From: Manis javanica
Lineage: Eukaryota > Chordata > Mammalia > Pholidota > Manidae
Length of the DNA stretch: 64,000 nucleotides
NCBI RefSeq assembly: GCF_040802235.1
Contig: NC_133157.1
Span: forward strand, 37,600,501-37,664,500
Reading direction: 5' to 3'
Shown here one piece after another: positions 1-56,500 of this stretch (its first letter is position 1; each line of letters starts with the position of its first letter). The notes under the pieces are model-generated. The model did not search any database. It saw only the letters and a list, made by a program, of their open reading frames with translations, and was not told the DNA's origin. Made by a program: the position numbers and the translations under genes.

Positions 1-610
1 TATTTTGTCTCATGACTCTTACTTGCTTTATTTGTATCACTTCACTTTCTGTGTGTCAGGCTCATACGATACCTTTAAGAAAATGAAATGGCAAGTCACA
101 GGCTTTGAGAAGATATCTGGATTACATAAATTTGACAGTGGGTTTGTATCCAGAATAAATAAGTAACTTGTAAATCTATGAGACAAAGAAAAACAATCAG
201 GCAAAAGATAGGAGCAGATGCCTCATAAAAGAAGATAAAAGAATGGCCAATAAGTACATGCAAATGTGCCCACATCATTAACTATTTGGAAAATTAGAAT
301 TAAAACAGTACTACACCATTTCACACCAAAACGGCCAACAGAACTGACCGATGCCCGTCCACCGGAGCTGTCTTACACTATCGGTGGGAATGCAGTACTA
401 CAGCCATTTTGGAAAACTGGTGGCAGTTTCTCGTCAAGTTAAACTTAACAATTGGCACAGGACCCACACAAACTGAGGGAAGTGTTTACACCCTTACATA
501 TTTTTCAAAACTCATAGAATTGTACCTTGAAAATTGTGCATTTAATGAATCTAAATTTTAACGCTACAAAAGCAAAACAAGATCAATAAAATGAAAATTA
601 AGACCCAAAC
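1..610 (+). repeat. Old L1 3'-end remnant upstream of RIGI
   Basis: From about 60 to 600 the sequence reads like the end of a mammalian L1 (ORF2 tail and 3' UTR, + orientation). It has recognisable L1 phrases such as the accatttcacaccaaaa block near 315 and the ggtgggaatgcagtac block near 383. It is highly diverged and has no useful open frame. It ends directly against the GC-rich RIGI promoter. Bases 1-60 hold nothing I recognise. The family call is from memory of L1M consensus text. Confidence 0.65.
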
Positions 611-761
611 ATTTCCCAGAAGTCTTCTCCGGCCCCGCTGGGTCCGCGGGCGCCCGCCGGTGACAGCGCGCAGAGCACGAACCGCGCGGTTCCGGGCGGG
701 GGGGCGGCACCTGCGGTTGTCCGGCCTCCCCGCCGCGTCCGCCCGTGGCGCCGCTGGTTGC

Positions 762-775
762 AGTTTCGATTTTTC
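762..775 (-). promoter_or_regulatory. ISRE / IRF-binding-like element
   Basis: The + strand agtttcgatttttc reads GAAAAATCGAAACT on the other strand. Its 12-base core AAAATCGAAACT differs from the interferon-stimulated response element core GAAANNGAAACT at one position. It lies about 125 bp upstream of the RIGI start codon, inside the CpG island. RIGI is a classic interferon-induced gene and an IRF site near its start has been described in human, so this is the likely induction site. Function is inferred. Confidence 0.6.
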
Positions 776-897
776 CTCTGCTGCTGAGACTCTTCGGCAG
801 CTCCGCCTCCTTAGCGCCTGGGAAGTCACTCCCGGCGGAGCAAAAAGCGAGAGGGGCGCAGGTGAGGCGGGGACCTGTCGCGAGCGGAGCCGCCGGC

Positions 898-46713
<45,816 letters not shown>

Positions 46714-48195
46714 CCTCAAGACCTTAATTTCCGCTATAGGGAATGGATGAGCTTGAAGCATTGTGAAGATACTTTACCTAAGGCTAATACCATACTGAAT
46801 ATTTTTACTTAACTTCACCATCTGTTTATTGTTTTCAACAGTTTGTACTATAAAGCACAAATGAGTGAATCACAGTACTGAATGATTTCAATAGAGCTCC
46901 AAGTACTTCGGAAAAATTAAAAAGCCTTAACCTCTGTTTCTGTCCTTCCCTTCAGAACCAAGTGCCACTGCACAGCCAGTCGCCTCTCAGTACACAATGG
47001 AATGAATGAGTGAGTGAGTGAATGAAGTGTTGAAAGGTTTTCCATACTTCCCTTTCTTTCCTTAACCTACTGTAAACTGTCTTTTGCCCTTGACAATCTA
47101 CTGGAATTGTTCTTAATCAAGGTCACTAGTGACTCTGGTTGCCAAATCCATTGGGTGTTTCTTAGTCCTTTTCTCTGTTTGACCTCTTTGCTGCTTTTGG
47201 CCCTGTCTAGTGTTCCTTTCTTGGAACTCCCCTTTGGATTTGATCTCTTTTAGCACTATCCCAGTCTTGCTATTGGTTCCTCTTTGCTGGTCCCTTAAAC
47301 GTTGATAATTCCAAGGGATCAATATATATGAATATATGATATATAGGTATAATCATTACATATACTCATGTTCTTTGTGTAGCAATGTGTGGCATGTAAT
47401 CTTAAAATTCTGTAGTGGACAACTTTTAGTAATGGGGGCATGTAAATGATCCAGTGCTTCTTGAGTTCATGTAAGTTCTTTTAGTTTATTGCATGTCTTT
47501 GTCTATTAATTTTTCTTAACCTGTGCAATTTTCCCTTTTGAATAGGAAAGCCATTTTCTAGCAATAGTTGATGGTCAACACTTGGACTCTTGTTCGCAGT
47601 TAATTTCCCTTAAATGATACTGATGAGGAAATTTAGCTGCTCTTTCTATTTAAAAAGTTAGAATATGTATCCAAATGGCTTTCCTGTGTCATTTAAGTAG
47701 ATTTGCTGACACTTTCAGAGCTTAGTTTGGGGTTTTCCAGACATGGAGGTAATTGCCTGCATTTTGCTGTTTCCGTGCAGGCCAAGTTACTTTGTTCAGG
47801 TCAGTGTAGGCGCTATAGTAATGTAAACACCTTCCTACAACAGATTCGGATTAGTTTTTTGTGATTCACCAGGACCATCAATGGCTTAAGCAAACCTCCA
47901 AACATCATAAAATATTAATAATATGTTCAACATGTGATGACACAACCCTTTTCAAGTAGCATCTGTTTACATCTTAAGGCTGTTTGGTGTCCAGGAGACC
48001 ACCCAGACTACACAAATCAGCCCTGGATATCGGTTGGGCCCTCTATTTGAGCAGCTGTGCTGGCTGAGAGTCAGAGAACTTGCCAGTTACATAACCTCTC
48101 TTTGGCTTTCATCTGTAACACAAGGATAAAATGTAGCTTAAGGGTTAGTGGAGAGTTTTGAACTGAAATAAATATGTGGAAAAAAAGTACATGAT
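46714..48195 (+). other. RIGI: RIGI 3' UTR (predicted)
   Basis: The first good AATAAA downstream of the stop is at 48167-48172, giving a 3' UTR of about 1.5 kb, similar to human. It contains a sense L2 piece at about 47090-47320 (ccttgacaatctactggaat onward) and ends in a MIR-like stretch (48060-48230), which may supply the polyadenylation signal. The exact end is inferred. Confidence 0.65.
48167..48172 (+). terminator. RIGI: Probable RIGI polyadenylation signal
   Basis: AATAAA, the first canonical hexamer after the RIGI stop codon, at a distance that fits the human 3' UTR length. Confidence 0.55.
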
Positions 48196-48419
48196 ATATA
48201 GATAGTAGTTGCTTGATAATTTTACTCTTAGTAATATTCTTAGTGAGACAGTAAAATGGATTATTTAAGGCAAATTGCTTGACTTTTATTCATTTTCCAT
48301 TTATATTTTATTAGAATATTAAGGTCCTGGTAACCCAAAATGGAGTGCTTTTCCATACCACCAAGCAATTTTCTGACACCAGTTGGGTGTCCTGCAATTC
48401 AGCTCATTTCTGACTACCT

Positions 48420-49015
48420 GGAGATAGCGTCAGATCCCACAGGTTAAGTCTCCTAGGAGATTGCCCTTCCCCCTCCCACTTCAGATGCCAGTGGCAAATC
48501 TAGGTTGTCATTTGTGCTTCTCACAGACTGGTTATAGATTGGAAGTTCCAATGACATTCTCTTTGTTATTTGCTAGAGAAGCTCACAGAACTCAAAGGGA
48601 TATTTTACTTACTAGATCACCAGTTTATTATAAAAGGGTATGTATAACTCAGGAACAACCAGATGTGAAAGATGCATAGGTTAAGGTATGGAGATAGGGC
48701 ACAGAGTTTCCATGCTCTCTGTATCTCCACATGTTCACCAACCTGAAGTTCTCTAAACCCTGTCCTTTGGGTTTTTATGGAGGCTTCATTACAGACATGA
48801 TTGATTAAATTGTTGGCCATCAATGATTGATGCAGCCTCTAGCTCCTCTCCCCTTGCCAGAGGTCGGGGGTGGAATTGAAAGTCCCAATCCTGTAATCAA
48901 TGACTGGTTCTCTTGGCAACCGGCCCCCACCCTTAGGTGTATGGTTCAAAGGTCACCTCAATAACATACCGAGATAACTTTGTTCCTCTCATCAATTAGG
49001 AAATACCAAGTTTTA
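48420..49015. repeat. LTR-like repeat (ERVL/MaLR type)
   Basis: Phrases agaagctcacagaactcaaa, ccagtttattataaaagggt, ttttatggaggcttcattac, ttgttggccatcaatgattg and cttggcaaccggcccccacc follow the order of an old mammalian LTR family. Solitary; no internal viral region is next to it. Confidence 0.6.
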
Positions 49016-49124
49016 GAAGCTCTGTGACAGAAGTGGAAGACCAAATATTTTTCTTATTGTAAATCACAGTCTCACAAGTGTAACCTTTTATTTGAGAAGT
49101 GTGAAATTTATAAAGGGAAACCTC

Positions 49125-49530
49125 ACTAAAAAGGAGTTGGGAGGCCAGCAGGGGGAGCGCTCATGCCCGACCACCTCTCATCAATTGCAAACCCAACCAG
49201 AAGACCTATCTTGCAAGGTGATACTGCATTAGCTCTCACTTCACTACCCAGGTAAGAGGAAAGAGGTTTTCCTTCTCCTGGCAACAGCCTAGCCAATGAA
49301 AGGCTGTCACAATTCAGCCAATGAGAAGCCACTAGCTTCGAACTCCCAGTTTACACCAATGGACTTTTTGTAACAGCCCTCCCAGCTCCAGCCTTTCCTC
49401 TACAGAAGAGTACTCCTCTCTTCCGTACTCAAGTGTGAATTGTAGTTTCCTGTTCTTTCCAAATAAACCCATTTTTGCTGGGTTTATTTTTAAGGTTCAA
49501 CTGTCTAAAGGGTTCATTTTGGATGAAGGT
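49125..49530 (+). repeat. Solitary LTR with hairpin polyadenylation region
   Basis: CCAAT motifs (agccaatgaaag, cagccaatgagaagc) are followed by a promoter-like stretch, AATAAA at 49462, and a perfect 10-bp stem (49461-49470 with 49480-49489, 9-nt loop). No gag, pol or env flanks it. Boundaries are approximate. Confidence 0.55.
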
Positions 49531-49888
49531 GAATAGTCCCTCTCTTCAGCCAAAGAAGTCGGGTGACTAGAGGTGAGAAAACAAAAACTGGATTTTCTTG
49601 TTTGACTTTTGCATAATGGCAAACCATTGCCAGGCACAGAGCCTGGAAGAAGTAAGCACTTGGTTACTATTTATTGAAAGAAATCTGTAGGTAGAGTTTT
49701 AATAATTGCAAACTTTTGCTGATGCCCAAATTCTGATCACTGGATTTCTAGATCAAAGGCTGCATTTCAGAACCAACTGGGGAGTCATTCTCTGGGCACA
49801 TACCCAGCCCCCATTAGAACTGCCAGAACGTTTGGCCATGTGTATTTTCTGAAGTCACTCAGGTGGTTTAGATAAAACCCACTGTGTG

Positions 49889-50002
49889 TGGGGGGGACTT
49901 GGTGAAGGGGGCAGTCTAGTAAACATAATGTTCCTCATGTAATTGTAGATTAATGATACAATAAATAAATAAATAAATAAAAAACAACAAACAAACAAAA
50001 AA
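49889..50002 (+). mobile_element. Tiny L1 3' tail (about 115 bp)
   Basis: Only the last bases of the young L1 3' UTR (gtctagtaaacataatgttc) followed by an (AAAT)n/A-rich tail. Flanked by ccactgtgtg at 49879-49888 and 50003-50012. Confidence 0.8.
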
Positions 50003-50012
50003 CCACTGTGTG

Positions 50013-51950
50013 ATGACAGGACCCTGACAGTTCTGATGTGGTTTTCACCTGAAATGAAGTCACCTTCATTCAAATGCCAGATTGTGTAACAAGGGCAGTA
50101 AACTGTCCTTAAAAATGATATAATGACTGGAATTTAAAAAACAAGTTAATCATCTGGTCAGTGTTCCCTCAAGCATGTTCTATAGAACTCAATTGCTGAG
50201 ATGCTCTGAAGAAAACATTCCGAGGTCAGATAGGTTTCTGTACCATATGCTGCCACCCTTCCCCTCCAACAACTGGTTTACAGGACACACCGTCATTATG
50301 CGTCACTGTTGGTTCTGCAGCAGTTAAGACCCATTTAACCCAGTGTTTTCTAAATACACTGGCCCTGGAACCCTTTTATTACATGGGTGTAGTTAACATC
50401 CTTCAGAAGCACAGTGGCAGGTATACAGCCCTGATGCTGACTATAGAACCAGAATCAAATGGTAGAATTAATTTCAGGATCATACCAGTAACTGTTTTAT
50501 TATACTATGTAGCAAAACTATGAATTTCACTCAACAAATCTGTATTTAATGTGTGTAGGCCTCAGTTCTTGAATTACAAATTGTTAAAACTGTTAAAAAA
50601 TGACCAGCTATAATTACATAATCTTTGTTCATAATTAGGCTTGTCCCGGTGGACAAAAATGACTTGGGTATTAAATGGTTGTCATGACATTTAATGACTT
50701 CCTAAGAAGGCAGCCAGTAGAACCTTACTTTCTTCAGAAGTAACTCTGTTGCTCCTACATAACGCTGCAGGGGACTGTCCTAACACAACCCTGAAAGAGA
50801 AACTGCCAAAAATAAGTCTCTTCATTTAGGTGACTAGGAAACCCCCAGTATTCTTTTGCCTAGGGAAAACTGGGAGACAGATCTCTAAGGTGACAAGTTA
50901 ACTTGGCCCAGAGCTGCAGGTGGTCAGAGCCCCTAGCACATGAAGTGGTCCAGAAGAAATGAGGCCATCGTAAATGGGAGGCAAGATTAGAGGGGAAATG
51001 ACAGGGAGGGAACTTGAATTTGAGTGTCTAGATGTGGCCATGGCCCCCCACTGTTGTTCTAGTTTTTTGAGCCTATTTTACTATTTTTTGCTTAAGCCAG
51101 TTTGGGTTATGCTTTTAACACCATAACTAAGAGTCATGACTCATTTATCTTTCCCCTAGCTTACTCTGCCCACCTACATGAGGGCTGCCCCATAACCAAA
51201 GACACACGTGCTTATTTGCTGCATTAAATAAGTTCGTCGGTTAACACTGTACACACCAATTAATGTCTGTTTCCCTAGACAGGACCAGGCAGTAATGGAC
51301 TTAGGAAACTCTAAGAACAAAGATGTGAATCCTATAGAGAGGAAGGAGGAATGGGACCAGCAGGAGTAACATACTTTCAATTTGGACAATACGAGGACGT
51401 GCCTTCCTAAGAAACCAGGTAAAAGGGTGTATTTGTTCAGCCTTGTTGTGGACAAGGATGTGACACTGGCCAAGACACTTCATTAATGAACAGGATAGAG
51501 GGTTTATTTGTTGGGAGAGGAAGGCAGTCCATGTGTGAAGGAACCTCATTCCAGAAGTCACAGCCAGAAGAATCTGTCTCCCCAAGCCACTGAAAGCAGG
51601 GACTAGACAGCTCCCCAGATGGTCAGTAATGGGGCTGACAGTCTATTTTCTCAGCTTAAGTGTTATTAAGTGTTATTACATAAGTTAGAACTGATCTGGA
51701 TTTGAGGGTGTCAGGTTTTTTTATTTTTTATTTTTTGTACAACAGGGTTCTGTTTGTAGTTTTTATTTGTGAACGCAAGCTACAACCCAGAACCTCAGAG
51801 GCAGGGTTGCTCAATAACCAGTCTTGTTTCTTTTTCTGGGAAGAATCAGAGACAGGACTCAGTTCTAGGTGTTCTGATAACCGGGCCACATCCCCTGACT
51901 GCTAAACTTGAGATTTAGAATTCAATACAAGGAGATTGTAAGCTATAAGG
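50013..51950. other. Intergenic, nothing recognised
   Basis: Between the converging genes. No coding exon or repeat that I can name. Chance open frames occur at 51174-51585. Confidence 0.5.
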
Positions 51951-51954
51951 TGCC

Positions 51955-52370
51955 CTGTAATGGACTGAATGTTTATTTGTGTCCCCACCCCCCAAATTTA
52001 TATGTTGAAACCAACCCTAACACCTCTGTTGCCTCTTTGGAGATGGGACCTCTAAGAAAGTAATTAACCTTAAATGAGGTCATAAGATTGGGGCCCTGAT
52101 ATGATAAGATTAATGCCCCTATATGAAGAGACACCAGAGAGCTAGTTCTTTCTGTGCTCATGCACTAGGAAACGCCATGTGTCACAGCAAGAATGTAGCC
52201 ATCTATTTACAAACCAGGAAGAGAGCTCTCACCAGAAAATGAATTGGCTAAAACCTTGATTTTGGAATTCTAGCCTCCAGAACTATGACAGGATAAAGTT
52301 TTGATGTCTGAGCCACCAGTCTATGATATTTTGTTATAACAACCAGAGCAGATTAAGACATGTGCCCTGA
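51955..52370. repeat. LTR-like repeat (MaLR type), second member
   Basis: Same phrase order as the block at 3630-4030 (tttatatgttgaaaccaacc, tctagcctccagaactatga, ttttgttataacaaccag). Diverged, solitary. Confidence 0.6.
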
Positions 52371-53441
52371 AATGACTTCAGTGATGAAAATGAGCAGATA
52401 AATAATAGGACATGAAAATCAAAAAACTGTGATCTGCTCACCATACTTAGATTATTGCTACTGCTACCTTTATGTCTGTTCCCAAACAGGGCGGGAAACA
52501 TGAGTTCCTCAGCTCTTCCGTATCACCAGAGTAATACAGATATGGTTATAGAAACAGGAGAACTTGAAGGTCATCCAGGCTTCAGGATGGTACAGTCTGA
52601 GATTTGCTCTGCTTTAAATATCTCAAAACTATAGCCTCACACACAGCAGAATTCAATTCCCAAGTCAAGAAGTTTTCCTTGAAAATAGATTTAAGCTTAC
52701 TAAAATTAGAAGTGTTCTGTCTTTCTCCAGAACCACCTCCAAAGTTCTCTTTTGACAAATGAAAATTTTTTCTGGGGAAAATTTCTGAAGATAGTGAAGG
52801 AACACGTAACATTTCTTTAGTGTTGATCCATCAAAAGTTACATAATCAAAAAATTTCAGTGTTTGACCTGTCCACCAATCGTATGGATCATTCATTCTGA
52901 AGGAAAAGGAAGGAGGTGGGGAGAATCACAATCACCACTACGATTTGAAATGTGAAAAGTTCTTATCTACCTATGTCCATTAACACTGGTATAATATGAA
53001 AGGCTTTGACCCTCAAGGGAAAGGTTTCACTGAGCTGACGATAACAGATAAACAAAAAGTGGACGGGAGACACCTTTTAAGAAAACTTACTTGTGTTTGG
53101 CTGAACATTTAGAGGCCAAGAGTGAAAAATCAACATTCTGTGATCAGTAACTTTAAAGATAAGCTCAGTTCTCACTTAGTGGCACTACTGACATTCCACC
53201 ATTTTGGCTTCCAAATTCTAGAAAAAGAAAGACTAACAAAAATAGAGAATGTAGAAACTGCTGATTTTCTGTCTGGAGGCATGGCACCTCAACTCCAGTG
53301 CTCACACACTCCATCTGCAAGGCAGCGCCCCTGCACGGAGGCAATGGGGGGATACATCTGCACCAGAGGCCCAGCTCGCTGGTGGCCCTGTGCTTCCTCC
53401 CCAGTGCAGCTCAAAGTGCAGGTCTCCTAAAAAATGAGGGC
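52371..53441 (-). other. ACO1: ACO1 3' UTR and possible intergenic sequence
   Basis: Directly downstream (- strand) of the ACO1 stop. I see no canonical AATAAA on the - strand close to the stop. The nearest is within the LTR-like repeat near 51972, so the 3' end cannot be fixed. Confidence 0.45.
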
Positions 53442-53555
53442 CTACTTGGCCATCTTGCGGATCATGTAGTTGAGGATGCCCCCGTTGTGGAAATACGCAA
53501 GCTCCACATCAGTGTCAAACCTCGTGACAGCCTGGAAGGTCTTTCCAGTATCCAG
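53442..53555 (-). CDS. ACO1: ACO1 last coding exon (human residues 853-889)
   Basis: 114 nt encoding [20 protein letters not shown] and [17 protein letters not shown] with TAG. Acceptor ttgcag. The C-terminus is identical in length to human. Confidence 0.97.
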   Translation of the reverse strand: MDTGKTFQAVTRFDTDVELAYFHNGGILNYMIRKMAK

Positions 53556-56500
53556 CTGCAATGACAGAGAAGCAGAACACAAATCACTGGGGGAGGATCT
53601 GAGGCAGCTCTCTCAGGAGGAGCTCCTGCCCAGCTTGACCTCGGGTCTGCCCCTCAAAGCATGGTCTGCACACCAGCAGTGCCAGCTGCTCCTGGGAACG
53701 TGCTCAATCTCTGGCCCCAGCCTGGAGCCACGGAATCAGAAGCCGATTTAACAAGATCCGCAGCAGATTAACCTGCACAATAAAGTGCTTCAGAGTATAA
53801 ATGATGGAGGTGGGAGACACCTGAGAACTAGAAATAGCCTATTAGGGCAGCAGCTACTACTGATGTTTCGGATCTTTTCTAAACCCTCTCTGGGAGCTCC
53901 CTGCAGAGATGAATGTCTTGGGTCAGCAGAGGTTTCATAAAGGTTGTCCTGCTGCAGCTGATCGAGCTGCTCACCCTGGGACCTTGGTGCTGGGCACTTC
54001 ATCCTTGTCTTACCTAGGGAACTGTTATTTTTACCTTTGGGTGAATGAAGATCTGGGCTCTGGAGCACGGCTCAGGGATGGGGTGAGTGTATTTATTAAT
54101 ATTTTTATAATAAAAAGGTGTTTTTTAGGTAATATGAAAAGGTCCTATCCCTAAGCTTTCATCACTATTCTCTGGCCTAAGTGAGATTGGGAGGAATATG
54201 AGACTGTGGTTGGAGTTGGGAGGTAAGAATGGAAGTAATGATTAACTCTATGAAAACAGAAATAAATGATATCAACTGGCATCATCCTTACTATGTCGTG
54301 AAGGCAGGGAGAAAATGTGCTAAACTCCTAAGTTTAATGTAGTTCTAACTAGTAATTTTTTTTTTTCTGTCCAAATTGCACTGATGTCCTTCTAACTAGA
54401 TTGATTACAAACACACAGCCCTTTTTAGCTAGGCCTGGCATAGTGAGCCTCTGGCTTACCTTGACCTGGACTTGCATTCGTGGTGTGAGGTTTTCTGGAA
54501 TGATGATGGTGTATCGTTCCTGCCCTGTGAGTCCCAGCATGTCTGCATCCTCCCCGGGGAGATATTCCAGGGGAATCACCCCCATTCCGACCAAGTTGCT
54601 GCGGTGAATGCGCTCGTAACTCTCAGCCAGGACAGCTTTGATTCCCTGGTGAGCCAAGACAGTAGTTTGGACACAGTTCCAAATTTTCTTTATACAGAAA
54701 CTTTAGAAAAGGCTTAAGTCATAAGTCTTCTCATACCTATATTCTTTCAAAGTACCAGTTCATCATTCACAAAGTTATTAACTCTAGTTGTAAATTACCC
54801 AGTTGCTAGTCTTAGCTGACTGCCTATACTGTACGGGCACTATGTAAACACTTCCACGAATTCTCCCATTCCACCCTCCACAAGTCCTGGGAGGTAGGTG
54901 CTATTACTGTCCCCCCTTTACCAAGGTGGTCAGTGGTAGTATCTGGCATTTGAACCCATGTGGTCTGACTGTGCCCTTAGCCACTTCATGATACAATCTT
55001 TTAGCAAACTTCCATTGTATGTGGAAGTTCCATTCTCACCACAAAACAACATAAAAAAAGTTTATTGTCCTTGAATTTTGCTATTATTGTAGGTGAATTG
55101 GCAGACATAGTAGATTTAATCAAAAACAGCTTTCACAATTTACTACAGAGAAGTGATGTGATATGCTTTTATACCTGTTTCAGGGATCACATTGCACTGA
55201 ATACATTCTTGATTATTAACCTTCCTATAAAGTACATTTTATTGGTAATCTATAACTGGCAATATACAGCGATGATCAGTAAGCCAAAATAATTAACTAA
55301 ACCATCCCTTTCTCAAATATTTGTTAATTGTAATATTAAGATACTCCTAAAAGATCTCTTAATATCTAGAGTATACTTTTGAGATCCCCTGTGGGAGCTT
55401 GTTATAAATGCAGATCTTGGATACTACCCCAGATCTACTGCATCAGAATCTCTTGCAGGGAGCACAGGGTGGGAAGAATGATTTTTCTAAGTTATGAGAA
55501 CCATGGGTTCTCAAACTTTGCTGCATATTAGAAGTTCCAGGAGAGGCTTTTAAAATCCCAAAGTGCAGGCCTTTCTTCTTACCAATTAAACCAGAATCTC
55601 TGGGGATGAGATCCAGGAATAAGTATTTAAAAAACTCCCACAGGTGTTCCCATATTTAAAAAAAAAAATTTGGAGAGGAGGGGCAGCTTCTTCAGAGCAA
55701 TAGATATTTTCAATGGACTGATGTATGTACATATTATGTTAATTTATCTTAGGGGAAAATGGAAAGCTTTTGTAAACACACATTGTTATGGCCCTAGCTC
55801 TGTGTAAAAGGCTGTGCAGTGCTACAGTGCTGCAGTCACAGGTGCCTGTCCCTCTCTGTGCTGAGAACAGCCCAGGACAGCTGAGTGGCTGTGTGTGCCT
55901 AGCCTGGGCTGCCAGAACTCCGTGTGGTTCAGTAGGGACCCCTCGGGTGCTAGTCCTTTTCTTATCTGTCTGACCTTACAGTTTCCCACCTGACTGCTTG
56001 CTACCTGGGTCTCATTTCTATTATCAGCTCCTAACCCCCTTCTAAAATCCTTTCCTCTTCTGTAATTTCTGATTCTTTCCAGTACTTTCTAGAAAGGGCA
56101 GGCCGCCTTTGACATATTAGCAACTAATCAGAGAACATCTTTATTTCTACACAAAGCAAAATGATTGATTAAAAAAAATCTAGGTGTGATGTTCAGATGT
56201 TTTCAGAAACCTGGATGTCTGAAGCACTGCCTGCTAGACAGCCACATTTTTTACTACACTTGATGATATTAACTTATGTAGTGTTTCCCGAGTGTATTAA
56301 CTTCCTCATGTCATAAATTATTTAAGTTGACATCAGCTAAGCCGTTTTACCCTAGCCCAAGGATTAAAGCTGAGCGTCAGGATTCTTCCCTGCTTTCAGG
56401 CAAGCAAATGCTCGAGGTAAAAGTCATCTGATCCCTACACGGCCCTCCCATGGGGGCACCTCAAGCAGGGCAAGGCCTGAAATGGTGGGAGGTCTACATA

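Noticed and set aside
53122..53751. Open frames on the + strand across the end of ACO1
   Set aside because: Shadows of the ACO1 last exon and its 3' UTR.
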